The translations under genes and the position numbers were made by a program. This document shows, one piece after another, positions 1 through 6,662 of a stretch of DNA of 8,123 bases. Source of the DNA: CAZGKX01 sp964525945 (GTDB lineage Bacteria; Pseudomonadota; Gammaproteobacteria; Legionellales; Legionellaceae). The notes beneath the pieces are model-generated. The model was not told the origin of the DNA and made no database searches. It saw nothing but the letters and a program-made list of their open reading frames with translations. Each line of letters starts with the position of its first letter. Position 1 is the first letter of the stretch. The stretch is taken from contig CAZGKX010000084.1 in the NCBI GenBank assembly GCA_964525945.1, forward strand, positions 1-8,123. Direction: 5' to 3'.

Positions 1-199
1 GACTGAAAAACCAATGCGTGGTGAAATCACCGCTGTTGGCGCTGGTAAAATTTTAGACAACGGCGATGTTCGTGCGCTAGCAGTTAAAGTGGGTGATGTT
101 GTGCTGTTTGGTAAATATTCAGGCACAGAAGTAAAAATTAACGGTCAAGAAGTTGTTGTGATGCGCGAAGATGACATCATGGCAGTGATTGAAAAATAA
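1..199 (+). CDS. groES: GroES (Hsp10) co-chaperonin, 3' part
   Basis: This is the C-terminal 65 residues of the 10-kDa co-chaperonin; the frame enters the window already open (codons from base 2 read TEKPMRGE). GroES forms the seven-fold lid that closes the GroEL chamber in the cytoplasm. The stretch GDVVLFGKYSGTEVKING and the ending REDDIMAVIEK are typical of the family, which is about 95-97 residues long, so roughly the first 30 residues, including most of the mobile loop that binds GroEL, lie upstream of the window. An internal ATG at base 14 is not the start, because the in-frame upstream residues match the family. groEL follows after 26 bases, the standard groESL operon. In Legionella this gene is called htpA. 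The heat-shock promoter would be outside the window. Confidence 0.97.
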   Translation, partial: TEKPMRGEITAVGAGKILDNGDVRALAVKVGDVVLFGKYSGTEVKINGQEVVVMREDDIMAVIEK

Positions 200-210
200 T
201 TTATCGTTGA

Positions 211-217
211 AAGGAGA
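211..217 (+). promoter_or_regulatory. Strong ribosome binding site of groEL
   Basis: AAGGAGA lies 8 bases before the ATG at 226. It is a near-perfect Shine-Dalgarno sequence, fits a highly expressed chaperonin, and fixes the groEL start. Confidence 0.85.
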
Positions 218-225
218 TAATTACA

Positions 226-1881
226 ATGGCTAAAGATTTACGTTTTGGCGACGAAGCTCGTCAACAAATGCTTGCTGGTGTTAATGCATTGGCAAATGCG
301 GTTCAAGTTACAATGGGTCCACGTGGCCGTAACGTTGTTTTGGAAAAATCATACGGCGCACCTACTGTAACAAAAGACGGTGTATCTGTTGCTAAAGAAA
401 TCGAATTTGAAGATCGCTTTAAAAACATGGGCGCGCAAATGGTTAAAGAAGTTGCGTCTAAAACATCTGACACCGCAGGCGATGGTACAACAACGGCGAC
501 TGTATTGGCTCGTGCTATTTTGGTTGAAGGCCATAAAGCGGTTGCAGCTGGCATGAATCCAATGGATTTAAAACGTGGCATTGATAAAGCAGTTACTGCT
601 GTCACAAGCCAATTGAAAGAAATGTCCAAGCCTTGCAAAGATGGCAAAGCAATTGCGCAAGTTGGAACGATTTCTGCAAACTCTGATGAAGCTGTTGGCT
701 CTATCATTGCTGAAGCAATGGCTAAAGTGGGTAAAGAAGGTGTTATCACTGTTGAAGATGGCAACGGTTTAGAAAATGAATTGTCTGTTGTAGAAGGCAT
801 GCAATTTGATCGTGGCTACATTTCTCCATACTTCATCAACAACCAACAAAACATGTCGGCTGAACTTGAACAACCTTTCATCTTATTGGTTGACAAGAAA
901 ATTTCTAATATTCGTGACATGTTGTCCGTATTAGAAGGTGTTGCTAAGTCTGGTCGTCCATTGTTAATCATTGCTGAAGACGTTGAAGGTGAAGCATTGG
1001 CGACGCTGGTTGTGAACAACATGCGTGGTATTGTTAAAGTTTGTGCAGTTAAAGCGCCTGGCTTTGGTGATCGTCGTAAAGCGATGCTGCAAGATATTGC
1101 GATTTTAACACACGCTCAAGTGATTTCTGAGGAAATTGGCAAAAGCTTAGAAGCTGCGTCATTGGAAGATCTTGGTACTGCAAAACGTGTTGTTATCACG
1201 AAAGAAAACACCATCATTATCGATGGCAGTGGCAAAGAAAAAGAAATTAACGAGCGAATTGCTCAAATTCGTGCGCAAATGGCAGAAACATCATCTGACT
1301 ATGATCGCGAAAAATTGCAAGAACGTGTTGCTAAATTAGCAGGCGGTGTTGCAGTGATCAAAGTAGGTGCTGCTACTGAGTTTGAAATGAAAGAAAAGAA
1401 AGCGCGTGTTGAAGATGCTCTTCATGCTACGCGTGCTGCTGTTGAAGAAGGCATTGTAGCCGGTGGTGGTGTTGCTCTTGTTCGTGCTCAAAAAGCATTG
1501 GATGGTTTGAAAGGTGATAACCATGATCAAAACATGGGTATTGATATTCTACGCCGTGCGATCGAAGCGCCAATGCGACAAATCGTTGCAAACGCTGGTT
1601 ACGAATCTTCTGTGATTGTTAACAAAATTGCTGAACACAAAGGTAACTTTGGCTTCAACGCTGCAACCGGTGAATACGGTGACATGGTTGAGCTTGGTAT
1701 TCTTGATCCAACCAAAGTAACACGTACTGCATTGCAAAATGCTGCGTCTATTGCAAGCTTAATGCTGACAACTGAATGCATGATTGCTGATCTTCCTAAG
1801 AAAGATGAAGGCGGTGCTGATGCTGGCGGTATGGGTGGCATGGGCGGTATGGGAGGCATGGGTGGAATGGGCATGATGTAA
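226..1881 (+). CDS. groEL: GroEL (Hsp60) chaperonin, HtpB-like
   Basis: Complete 60-kDa chaperonin of 551 residues, normal for the family. Two stacked seven-subunit rings fold client proteins with ATP and GroES in the cytoplasm. Visible hallmarks are the nucleotide-binding GDGTTTA stretch with Asp86, the hydrolysis Asp397 in ARVEDALHATRAAVEEG (equivalent to E. coli Asp398), the glycine-rich VAGGGVAL at 411-418, and a C-terminal Gly-Gly-Met tail. Start codon and ribosome binding site are unambiguous. The sequence matches, from memory, Legionella pneumophila HtpB over long stretches, and this is the main basis for the taxonomic guess. HtpB is known in Legionella also at the cell surface with roles in host interaction; whether that holds here cannot be told from sequence. 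It is the second gene of groESL and is followed by its own terminator. Nothing is broken or missing. Confidence 0.99.
   Translation: MAKDLRFGDEARQQMLAGVNALANAVQVTMGPRGRNVVLEKSYGAPTVTKDGVSVAKEIEFEDRFKNMGAQMVKEVASKTSDTAGDGTTTATVLARAILVEGHKAVAAGMNPMDLKRGIDKAVTAVTSQLKEMSKPCKDGKAIAQVGTISANSDEAVGSIIAEAMAKVGKEGVITVEDGNGLENELSVVEGMQFDRGYISPYFINNQQNMSAELEQPFILLVDKKISNIRDMLSVLEGVAKSGRPLLIIAEDVEGEALATLVVNNMRGIVKVCAVKAPGFGDRRKAMLQDIAILTHAQVISEEIGKSLEAASLEDLGTAKRVVITKENTIIIDGSGKEKEINERIAQIRAQMAETSSDYDREKLQERVAKLAGGVAVIKVGAATEFEMKEKKARVEDALHATRAAVEEGIVAGGGVALVRAQKALDGLKGDNHDQNMGIDILRRAIEAPMRQIVANAGYESSVIVNKIAEHKGNFGFNAATGEYGDMVELGILDPTKVTRTALQNAASIASLMLTTECMIADLPKKDEGGADAGGMGGMGGMGGMGGMGMM
1825..1878 (+). 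repeat. GGM tandem repeat encoding the GroEL tail
   Basis: Five Gly-Gly-Met units followed by Gly-Met-Met (residues 534-551), encoded by degenerate 9-base units. This flexible tail projects into the chaperonin cavity and is a normal feature of bacterial GroEL. Unit number can vary between strains by slippage. Confidence 0.9.
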
Positions 1882-1899
1882 GCCTTTCCCCTCTGATTT

Positions 1900-1937
1900 C
1901 CAATAAAAAACCCGCCACCTGGCGGGTTTTTTATTGG
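1900..1937 (+). terminator. Intrinsic terminator after groEL
   Basis: A perfect 17-bp inverted repeat (arms 1900-1916 and 1921-1937) with a 4-base ACCT loop. The core CCCGCC/GGCGGG is flanked by six A on the left and six T on the right, so in the plus direction the GC stem is followed by a T tract. It lies 18 bases after the groEL stop. Its symmetry would let it work in both directions, although no minus-strand gene nearby obviously needs it. Confidence 0.95.
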
Positions 1938-2003
1938 ATTCTTTATTAAATTCTTGCCACATTAACGACGTAGTGGGGAGTTACAAAAAAATTAAAAATA
2001 GTC

Positions 2004-2031
2004 TTGAATTTTTATGCTATAAGCGTATGCT
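2004..2031 (+). promoter_or_regulatory. Candidate sigma-70 promoter of the tRNA-Lys gene
   Basis: TTGAAT (2004-2009) and TATGCT (2026-2031) are separated by 16 bases, and the tRNA begins 21 bases after the -10 element. A second TATGCT at 2013-2018 and a TATAAG at 2018-2023 overlap the spacer but have no suitable -35. The preceding terminator means the tRNA needs its own promoter, which supports the call, but the exact hexamers are a judgement by eye. Confidence 0.45.
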
Positions 2032-2052
2032 TAAAATTGTAATTTATTTTCA

Positions 2053-2128
2053 GGGTCGTTAGCTCAGCTGGTAGAGCAGGAGGCTCTTAACCTCTGTGTC
2101 ATAGGTTCGATCCCTATACGGCCTACCA
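2053..2128 (+). tRNA. tRNA-Lys (anticodon CTT)
   Basis: A 76-base cloverleaf with encoded CCA end. Acceptor arms are GGGTCGT (2053-2059) and ACGGCCT (2118-2124), followed by discriminator A and CCA. The D stem is GCTC/GAGC, the anticodon stem GGAGG/CCTCT with loop CTCTTAA (anticodon CTT, reading AAG), and the T arm ATAGG-TTCGATC-CCTAT. It delivers lysine to the ribosome. The acceptor contains two wobble pairs (G1-T72 and T4-G69), and the anticodon stem has one (G27-T43); all other pairs are Watson-Crick. It has its own likely promoter, and no terminator is visible between it and the small gene at 2186. Confidence 0.96.
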
Positions 2129-2172
2129 TATTATATATTTTGATTTGATTTCATCGTTTATGAGTAAACTAG

Positions 2173-2179
2173 TAAGGAG
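2173..2179 (+). promoter_or_regulatory. Ribosome binding site of the lysine-rich mini-gene
   Basis: TAAGGAG sits 6 bases before the ATG at 2186. It is the strongest evidence that this 34-codon frame is translated. An AT-rich 5-bp inverted repeat (GTTTA 2156-2160, TAAAC 2165-2169) lies just upstream but is weak. Confidence 0.7.
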
Positions 2180-2185
2180 CAAATC

Positions 2186-2290
2186 ATGAGCAAAGGTATG
2201 GACAAAAAGAAAGATACAAAGAAAAAAGCTGTAAAATCTATGGCTGAAAAACGAGCAGAAAAACGCGCGAAAAAGGCTACCACCGAGTAA
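2186..2290 (+). CDS. Small lysine-rich basic protein, 34 residues, function unknown
   Basis: A short frame with an ATG start, a good ribosome binding site and a TAA stop. The product has 12 Lys and 2 Arg against 5 acidic residues in 34 positions, no Cys, no aromatic residue and no membrane segment. The second half (MAEKRAEKRAKKA) is an alanine-rich charged stretch that would favour a helix. Such composition fits an RNA-, ribosome- or DNA-associated mini-protein, but that is inference from charge alone. I have an impression that similar tiny MSKG-type basic proteins occur in other proteobacteria but cannot name a family. Its neighbour upstream is tRNA-Lys(CUU), with no terminator between them and no convincing separate promoter, so it may be transcribed with the tRNA. 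It converges on the minus-strand Kdo hydroxylase gene. Nine lysine codons are AAA and three AAG. Confidence 0.7.
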   Translation: MSKGMDKKKDTKKKAVKSMAEKRAEKRAKKATTE

Positions 2291-2366
2291 GTTTTAAACT
2301 TGATCCCGAGCCGCGCTCGTTAGGGTGCGAATATTTGGGCATGGCGAGTAACTTAATTTCACTTCC
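2291..2366. other. Intergenic spacer between two converging genes
   Basis: This 76-base stretch separates the mini-gene from the 3' end of the Kdo hydroxylase gene. It holds a short GC hairpin (CGAGC 2307-2311, GCTCG 2315-2319) that lacks a T tract on either strand. The left arm (AACTTAAT 2350-2357) of an 8-bp inverted repeat also lies here; its partner at 2386-2393 is inside the hydroxylase gene, so the pair brackets that gene's stop codon. I see no convincing terminator for either gene and no open frame. Confidence 0.5.
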
Positions 2367-3239
2367 TTACGGCCGCTGCTTGGGTATTAAGTTCCACTGC
2401 ATTAAAGGCGACAATTCAGGGTTACCCATTGCCTCAACAGGCAAATAAAATGTTTGTTCCAATAGAAACTGCCCGCTCAAAGCGGCATGTGAAACATGAT
2501 CAGTAAACACAATCCAAGTGCTATCGGAAGGAAAATCAACACGTTGTTTTTTAAGTGTTTGTTGGTATTTTTCATCCAATTTCATTTGGTCATGCAAATG
2601 CAGCATGTGATGGTCATAAGATGAACGCAACGTCTTTGTTAATTTAACCCGCTGCAACAATTTGGCTTTTAGTTTGCTATACGGTGGAATACGGTGTGCA
2701 AAAGCGCTTAAAACCTCTGAAAAAGGTTCGCCCACGTGCCACACACGTGGTTGACCATGCGGGTTTATATTGCAGAAAACGCGCAAAATACGCAACCCAT
2801 TGACCGGTGTTGCTGCAAAAGAATCCACATGCACGCGCGTATCGTCTTTGCGTTTAGACGTGATCCGTCCTTTAATTTCTGCGGGTCGGTAACTGGTTCT
2901 TCCCCAAATGAGTGCTTTGCTGTAATTCGGCAACAGTGTATCAATTTGTTGTTTTGCAAATTCCGCATAACGGTGCATAAACCCTTGCAGCATGGCAGGT
3001 AGTGATGGCTGAGTGGTGGTGTAACCCCCTAGTTTTTGTGTTAAGTGATTGTAGCTAATATTTTTATGCTTGGGCGCCAGAATGGTGTCTGCCAGCAACA
3101 CATGTTCTGTGATCTGCAAAGCAAAGGGGTGTTGGGGCAAATAAATGATTTTGCCGGACTCTAAAGCATCAATGGCCAGTTGGTTGGGGGCTTGTTGCAA
3201 TAATTCGTTCTTTAAAACTGGGTGCAAACAGTGATCCAT
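2367..3239 (-). CDS. kdoO: Kdo hydroxylase (Fe(II)/2-oxoglutarate dioxygenase, LPS inner core)
   Basis: Resembles the Kdo 3-hydroxylase family, which converts Kdo of the LPS inner core to Ko using Fe(II), O2 and 2-oxoglutarate, probably at the cytoplasmic side of the inner membrane. Numbered from the start chosen here, visible marks are AIDALESGKIIYLPQHPF near the N-terminus, RVHVDSFAATP with the iron-binding His-X-Asp (H137, D139), and CNINPHGQPRVWHVGEPF. Near the end comes WIVFTDHVSHAALSGQ, which holds likely candidates for the distal histidine, and then LEQTFYLPV. No signal peptide or membrane segment is seen. The frame is open to an ATG at 3350 (327 residues); I prefer the ATG at 3239 (290 residues). 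The family's conserved part begins shortly after it, and a promoter-like sequence lies just upstream inside the longer version. Neither start has a strong ribosome binding site. The gene is transcribed divergently from ccmC. The family call is from recognition, not a search. Confidence 0.87.
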   Translation of the reverse strand: MDHCLHPVLKNELLQQAPNQLAIDALESGKIIYLPQHPFALQITEHVLLADTILAPKHKNISYNHLTQKLGGYTTTQPSLPAMLQGFMHRYAEFAKQQIDTLLPNYSKALIWGRTSYRPAEIKGRITSKRKDDTRVHVDSFAATPVNGLRILRVFCNINPHGQPRVWHVGEPFSEVLSAFAHRIPPYSKLKAKLLQRVKLTKTLRSSYDHHMLHLHDQMKLDEKYQQTLKKQRVDFPSDSTWIVFTDHVSHAALSGQFLLEQTFYLPVEAMGNPELSPLMQWNLIPKQRP

Positions 3240-3262
3240 TGAGGTCTCGGCGATGAAATAGG

Positions 3263-3279
3263 GTTTGATTTTATCAAAC
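3263..3279. repeat. Palindrome GTTTGAT-TTT-ATCAAAC
   Basis: A perfect 7-bp inverted repeat with a 3-base centre that covers the candidate -10 element of the Kdo hydroxylase gene. Position and symmetry suit a repressor operator. No regulator is identified, and if the long version of the hydroxylase is real the palindrome is coding sequence. Confidence 0.4.
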
Positions 3280-3296
3280 TCAACAAAGAATGTCTT
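3268..3296 (-). promoter_or_regulatory. Candidate promoter of the Kdo hydroxylase gene
   Basis: On the minus strand, AAGACA (3296 to 3291) and TAAAAT (3273 to 3268) are separated by 17 bases, with the ATG at 3239 about 28 bases further on. The -10 matches the consensus in five of six positions and the -35 in four. It lies inside the open frame if translation starts at 3350, so it is only meaningful if 3239 is the true start. Confidence 0.4.
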
Positions 3297-3398
3297 ATTG
3301 TTCTTGGCATGGAAGCATTTTTGATGATGGCGTGTCATCGATCTTTTCATCCAAACGTGTTACTATTCTGGCCTGTTTTTATGGTCTAAATATTCCCT

Positions 3399-4142
3399 AT
3401 GTGGAAACTATTCTATCAATTGGCATCACCTAAAGCGTTTTATCGTTTAACGGGTCAATGGTTACCTTGGTTGGCTGTGGGGTCCTTGGTCACATTGCTG
3501 CTTGGCATTTTATGGGGCTTGGCTTTTGCGCCTGCCGATTACCAACAAGGTGACGCTTTCCGTATCATCTATGTGCATGTGCCTTGTGCTTTTTTGTCAA
3601 TGGCTCTTTTTGCATGGATGGGATTTTTAGCCATTCTGCTTTTAATATGGCGTATCAAAATAGCCGGGATTGTTCTTCAGGCTTGCGCCCAGATGGGTGC
3701 TTGCATGACATTTTTAGCCTTGGTGACAGGCAGTATTTGGGGCAAACCCATGTGGGGTACCTGGTGGATTTGGGATGCCCGATTAACGTCTGAGTTGATT
3801 CTCTTGTTTTTGTATGGCGCAATACTTGCTGTTGGCCATGCTTATCAAAATAAAGATCAAAGCGATAAAGTGGTTGCAATTTTAGCGTTGGTGGGTTTGG
3901 TTGATTTACCGATTATTCATTACTCGGTGTATTGGTGGAATACCTTGCATCAAGGATCGACGTTGTTTTTAGCCAAACCTAAAATTACGGCCAGCATGAT
4001 GTACCCGTTGTTGTTAACATTGCTGGGATTCGCTTTGTATTGTGGTTTGATGATTGCGTTTCGATCACGCAATGAATTGCTGCTTCGCGAGCGGCGTCAA
4101 CGATGGGTAAGAGCCATTGTGCCCGCAGGGGAGAAAATATAA
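3399..4142 (+). CDS. ccmC: CcmC, heme-handling protein of cytochrome c maturation
   Basis: Inner-membrane protein of 247 residues, as usual for CcmC, which attaches heme covalently to the chaperone CcmE. It carries the tryptophan-rich periplasmic motif at 114-126 (GTWWIWD) and the two heme-ligating histidines of the family, H60 in RIIYVHVP and H184 in WWNTLHQGS. Around six membrane segments can be placed at about 22-43, 56-84, 92-113, 130-148, 158-177 and 202-222. The MWK start agrees with E. coli CcmC from memory, although no Shine-Dalgarno sequence is visible in the 20 bases before it. It is the first gene of the ccm cluster here, whereas ccmA and ccmB normally precede it. Its stop overlaps the ccmD start by one base (TAATG). 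In Legionella pneumophila ccmC is known to be needed for growth in low iron and inside host cells. Confidence 0.97.
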   Translation: MWKLFYQLASPKAFYRLTGQWLPWLAVGSLVTLLLGILWGLAFAPADYQQGDAFRIIYVHVPCAFLSMALFAWMGFLAILLLIWRIKIAGIVLQACAQMGACMTFLALVTGSIWGKPMWGTWWIWDARLTSELILLFLYGAILAVGHAYQNKDQSDKVVAILALVGLVDLPIIHYSVYWWNTLHQGSTLFLAKPKITASMMYPLLLTLLGFALYCGLMIAFRSRNELLLRERRQRWVRAIVPAGEKI

Positions 4143-4276
4143 TGAATCATTATGCGAGCTATATTTGGTCAGCTTACGGCATTGTTGGCGGGGTATTGTT
4201 GTTCAATTTAGCCCACGCCAAATGGCGCCAATTACGCATTCGTAAGCATCTACAACAATGGTTCAAACGCGTATGA
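4142..4276 (+). CDS. ccmD: CcmD, small membrane protein of cytochrome c maturation
   Basis: A 44-residue protein found by translating the gap between ccmC and ccmE. It has the CcmD layout: a short N-terminal part with aromatic residues (HYASYIWSAYG, matching the family's Y-x-W-x-x-YG pattern), one membrane segment at about 11-25, and a basic C-terminal tail (KWRQLRIRKH) expected in the cytoplasm. CcmD helps release holo-CcmE from CcmC and the CcmAB transporter. Its start overlaps the ccmC stop by one base, and its TGA overlaps the preferred ccmE ATG by four bases, which suggests translational coupling. Position and motif together make the call firm despite the small size and poor sequence conservation of the family. 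Confidence 0.92.
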   Translation: MNHYASYIWSAYGIVGGVLLFNLAHAKWRQLRIRKHLQQWFKRV

Positions 4277-4707
4277 AGCCCGCACGTAAACGCAAATTGT
4301 TGGTGGTGTTGTTGTTGTTGGCCATACTGGGTGTGGTGGCGGGTCTCATCCTCTATGCGTTGCGTCAAAATATAAGTTTATTTTATTCGCCCACGCAAAT
4401 TGCAACAGGCCAAGCGCCTCTTCGTCAATCAATACGGGCAGGTGGTGTTGTGGTGCCTGGCAGCGTAAAACGTGGGGCAAACGATTTGTCCATCCGTTTT
4501 AAAATAACCGATTATAAAAACACCATCGAGGTTGCTTATCAAGGGATATTGCCGGACTTGTTTCGTGAAGGACAGGGTATCGTCGCTCAAGGCCAATTAA
4601 TGGATCCCTCTCATTTCAATGCCCAACAAGTGCTTGCAAAACACGATGAAAACTACATGCCCCCTGAAGTCAAATCGGTGTTAGGAAAACCCAAGGAGCG
4701 AGGATGA
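4273..4707 (+). CDS. ccmE: CcmE, periplasmic heme chaperone
   Basis: Holds heme covalently in the periplasm and passes it to CcmF. The 144-residue product has one N-terminal membrane anchor (about 8-30), a beta-barrel OB-fold domain with GGVVVPGSVKR and GILPDLFREGQG, and the heme-binding LAKHDENYMPPEV stretch with His124 and Tyr128. Histidine attachment (HxxxY) is the form used by gammaproteobacteria. I choose the ATG at 4273 because it overlaps the ccmD stop as ATGA and because MKPARKRKL lines up with the E. coli start; an in-frame ATG at 4258 would add five residues, and neither has a clear ribosome binding site. The tail after the heme site is about a dozen residues shorter than in E. coli, which is a variable region. 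Its stop overlaps the ccmF start by four bases. Confidence 0.96.
   Translation: MKPARKRKLLVVLLLLAILGVVAGLILYALRQNISLFYSPTQIATGQAPLRQSIRAGGVVVPGSVKRGANDLSIRFKITDYKNTIEVAYQGILPDLFREGQGIVAQGQLMDPSHFNAQQVLAKHDENYMPPEVKSVLGKPKERG
4693..4698 (+). promoter_or_regulatory. Ribosome binding site of ccmF
   Basis: AAGGAG inside the end of ccmE, 5 bases before the ATG at 4704. It fixes the ccmF start and is the clearest ribosome binding site in the ccm cluster. Confidence 0.7.
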
Positions 4708-6662
4708 TTGCTGAGCTTGGTTTATTTGCGCTGGTGTTGGCTTTGTTGTTTGCAAGTTCTTTGGTTGTTGTCCCGTCATTGGGTTTGTGGCTCAATAAAC
4801 CAATGTGGCAACGCGCCGCGTCTGTATATGCCGTAGGGAAATTATTCTTTGTAGCTATGACTTACGGCTGTTTGACCCTTTGTTTTTTAATGGATGATTT
4901 TACGGTGACGTATGTGTTGACCAATTCAAGCCTTTCTTTACCGTGGTTTTATAAGCTTTGTGCCGTGTGGGGCGGTCATGAAGGTTCGATGTTGTTATGG
5001 GTGGCCATTCTTAGTTTTTGGATGCTGACCATTGTGCTGTTTAGCCGTTCATTGAGTGAAGCCATGCGTGTTCGTGTACTGGTGGTATTAGGTGCATTGA
5101 GCGTTGGCTTTTTATTGTTTCTATTGATGACTTCCAATCCGTTTCTTCGGCAATTTCAAATTTTAAACAGCCAAGGCCGCGATCTAAACCCATTGTTACA
5201 AGATCCTGGTTTTTTATTCCATCCGCCCATGTTGTACATGGGGTATGTTGGCTTTTCGGTGGCCTTTGCTTTTGCCCTTGCCGCGCTGTGGTTAGGGCGC
5301 GTGGAAACGCAATGGGCGAAATGGGCGAGGCCTTGGACCTTGGCCGCATGGTGTTGTTTAACCGCAGGGATTACGTTAGGCAGTTGGTGGGCATACCGAG
5401 AGTTAGGGTGGGGTGGTTGGTGGTTTTGGGATCCGGTGGAAAATGCGTCCTTTATGCCCTGGCTTGTGGGCACCGCACTGCTGCATTCCCTGGCGGTCAG
5501 TGAACAACGCGAGCAATTTCTAGCGTGGACATTGCTGTTGGCCATCAGTGCATTTTCTTTGAGTTTAATCGGTACGTTTTTGGTGCGTTCGGGAGTGCTT
5601 ACCTCGGTGCATGCTTTTGCTGTGGATCCAGAACGTGGGTTGTATATTTTAATCTTTTTAGCAGTTGTTATTGGTGGTTCGTTGTCTTTATTTGCCGTAC
5701 GTGCCCAAACATTAAGCCGACGCGAAAATCCGAGCTTTGTGTCGAGAGAAAGCGCCTTGTTATTGAACAATGTATTCCTTGCAGTGGCTATGCTGACCAT
5801 TTTAATGGGCACCGTGTACCCTTTGCTGATTGATGGTTTGGGTTTGGGCAAGTTATCGGTTGGAGCCCCTTATTTTAATGCCGTGTTCGTGCCCTTGATG
5901 ATGCCTTTGTTTGTGTTAATGGGGCTAGGCATCCATTTACGATGGCAACGCGATCATTTAAAGCGCCTGGGTTTTAAATTCATGGTGATGGGCGTGTTAA
6001 GCATTGCTACACCGGTTTTCTTGCTTATCTTTTTTACCGGCGGTATCAAAGGTGCCGTTTTGTTGGGATTAATGCTGGCTTGGTGGATTATTTTTAGCAC
6101 CTTGTACGCCTTGTCGAACCGCGTGAAACAACGAGGATGGTTTGGAGTAGGGCAAGCTTTTTACGGAATGATTATTGCGCATTGTGGTGTGGCTGTCAGT
6201 ATCATCGGGGTTGCTGTTTCAACGGGTTATGGGATCCAAGAGGATGTGAGAATGGCACCGGGTCAAATGGCTGGGTTGGCAGGTTACCACATTGAATTTG
6301 TCCAAGAACATGATTTAACGGGTGCTAATTACCATGGGAGTCAGGCCCATTTTAAAGTCACGGCTGGAAACAGATCGCGTGATGTGTACCCTGAAAAACG
6401 TATTTATAACGTGGGCAATATGCCGATGACGGAATCGGCTATTGATGTTACACCTTTTCGTGATATCTATATTGCACTTGGCGAACCGTTGGATGAGTCG
6501 GCATGGTCGGTACGCCTTTATTACAAGCCTTTTGTACGTTGGATATGGGGTGGTGGTTTTATGCTTTTGGCGGGTGGTGTTATCGCTTTGCTGGATCGGC
6601 GTTACTACGCACAGCGATCGCGCAAAGGCGCAATGCGTGAGGTTAATTCACCATGTCTTTAA
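4704..6662 (+). CDS. ccmF: CcmF, cytochrome c heme lyase subunit
   Basis: Large inner-membrane protein of 652 residues, full family length, with many membrane segments. It takes heme from holo-CcmE and joins it to the CXXCH motif of apocytochrome c, working with CcmH and CcmI. Visible marks are VWGGHEGSMLLW at 88-99, the tryptophan-rich motif at 234-251 (WGGWWFWDPVENASF), and four conserved histidines: H173 in FHPPMLYMGYVG, H261 in LLHSLAVSEQ, H303 in SVHAFAVDPERG and H493 in MIIAHCGVAV. These fit the positions known in E. coli within a few residues. A soluble periplasmic domain occupies about 510-605 before the last membrane segment (612-630). Its end overlaps ccmG by ten bases. No frameshift or missing motif is seen. 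Confidence 0.98.
   Translation: MIAELGLFALVLALLFASSLVVVPSLGLWLNKPMWQRAASVYAVGKLFFVAMTYGCLTLCFLMDDFTVTYVLTNSSLSLPWFYKLCAVWGGHEGSMLLWVAILSFWMLTIVLFSRSLSEAMRVRVLVVLGALSVGFLLFLLMTSNPFLRQFQILNSQGRDLNPLLQDPGFLFHPPMLYMGYVGFSVAFAFALAALWLGRVETQWAKWARPWTLAAWCCLTAGITLGSWWAYRELGWGGWWFWDPVENASFMPWLVGTALLHSLAVSEQREQFLAWTLLLAISAFSLSLIGTFLVRSGVLTSVHAFAVDPERGLYILIFLAVVIGGSLSLFAVRAQTLSRRENPSFVSRESALLLNNVFLAVAMLTILMGTVYPLLIDGLGLGKLSVGAPYFNAVFVPLMMPLFVLMGLGIHLRWQRDHLKRLGFKFMVMGVLSIATPVFLLIFFTGGIKGAVLLGLMLAWWIIFSTLYALSNRVKQRGWFGVGQAFYGMIIAHCGVAVSIIGVAVSTGYGIQEDVRMAPGQMAGLAGYHIEFVQEHDLTGANYHGSQAHFKVTAGNRSRDVYPEKRIYNVGNMPMTESAIDVTPFRDIYIALGEPLDESAWSVRLYYKPFVRWIWGGGFMLLAGGVIALLDRRYYAQRSRKGAMREVNSPCL

Noticed and set aside
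303..800. Minus-strand open frame of 165 codons inside groEL
   Set aside because: It mirrors the strongly biased codon use of groEL on the other strand and has no promoter, ribosome binding site or family signature.
2160..2189. A nine-codon frame (MSKLVRSKS) whose TGA overlaps the ATG of the lysine-rich mini-gene
   Set aside because: It has no Shine-Dalgarno sequence, is short enough to arise by chance, and the mini-gene has its own good ribosome binding site inside it.
2307..2319. GC hairpin CGAGC-CGC-GCTCG as terminator of the mini-gene or of kdoO
   Set aside because: The stem is only 5 bp and no T tract follows it on either strand.
3357..3385. GTGTTA-17-TATGGT as a promoter for ccmC
   Set aside because: The -35 matches in only three positions and the -10 in four; it is too weak to report as a feature, although ccmC needs some promoter nearby.
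4258..4272. Earlier ATG for ccmE adding five residues
   Set aside because: The ATG at 4273 overlaps the ccmD stop as ATGA and gives the usual N-terminus; the earlier one is not excluded.
5156..5851. Long minus-strand open frame of 231 codons inside ccmF
   Set aside because: It lies opposite a complete gene with all conserved ccmF motifs, and the translation has low-complexity polar composition with no recognisable domain.
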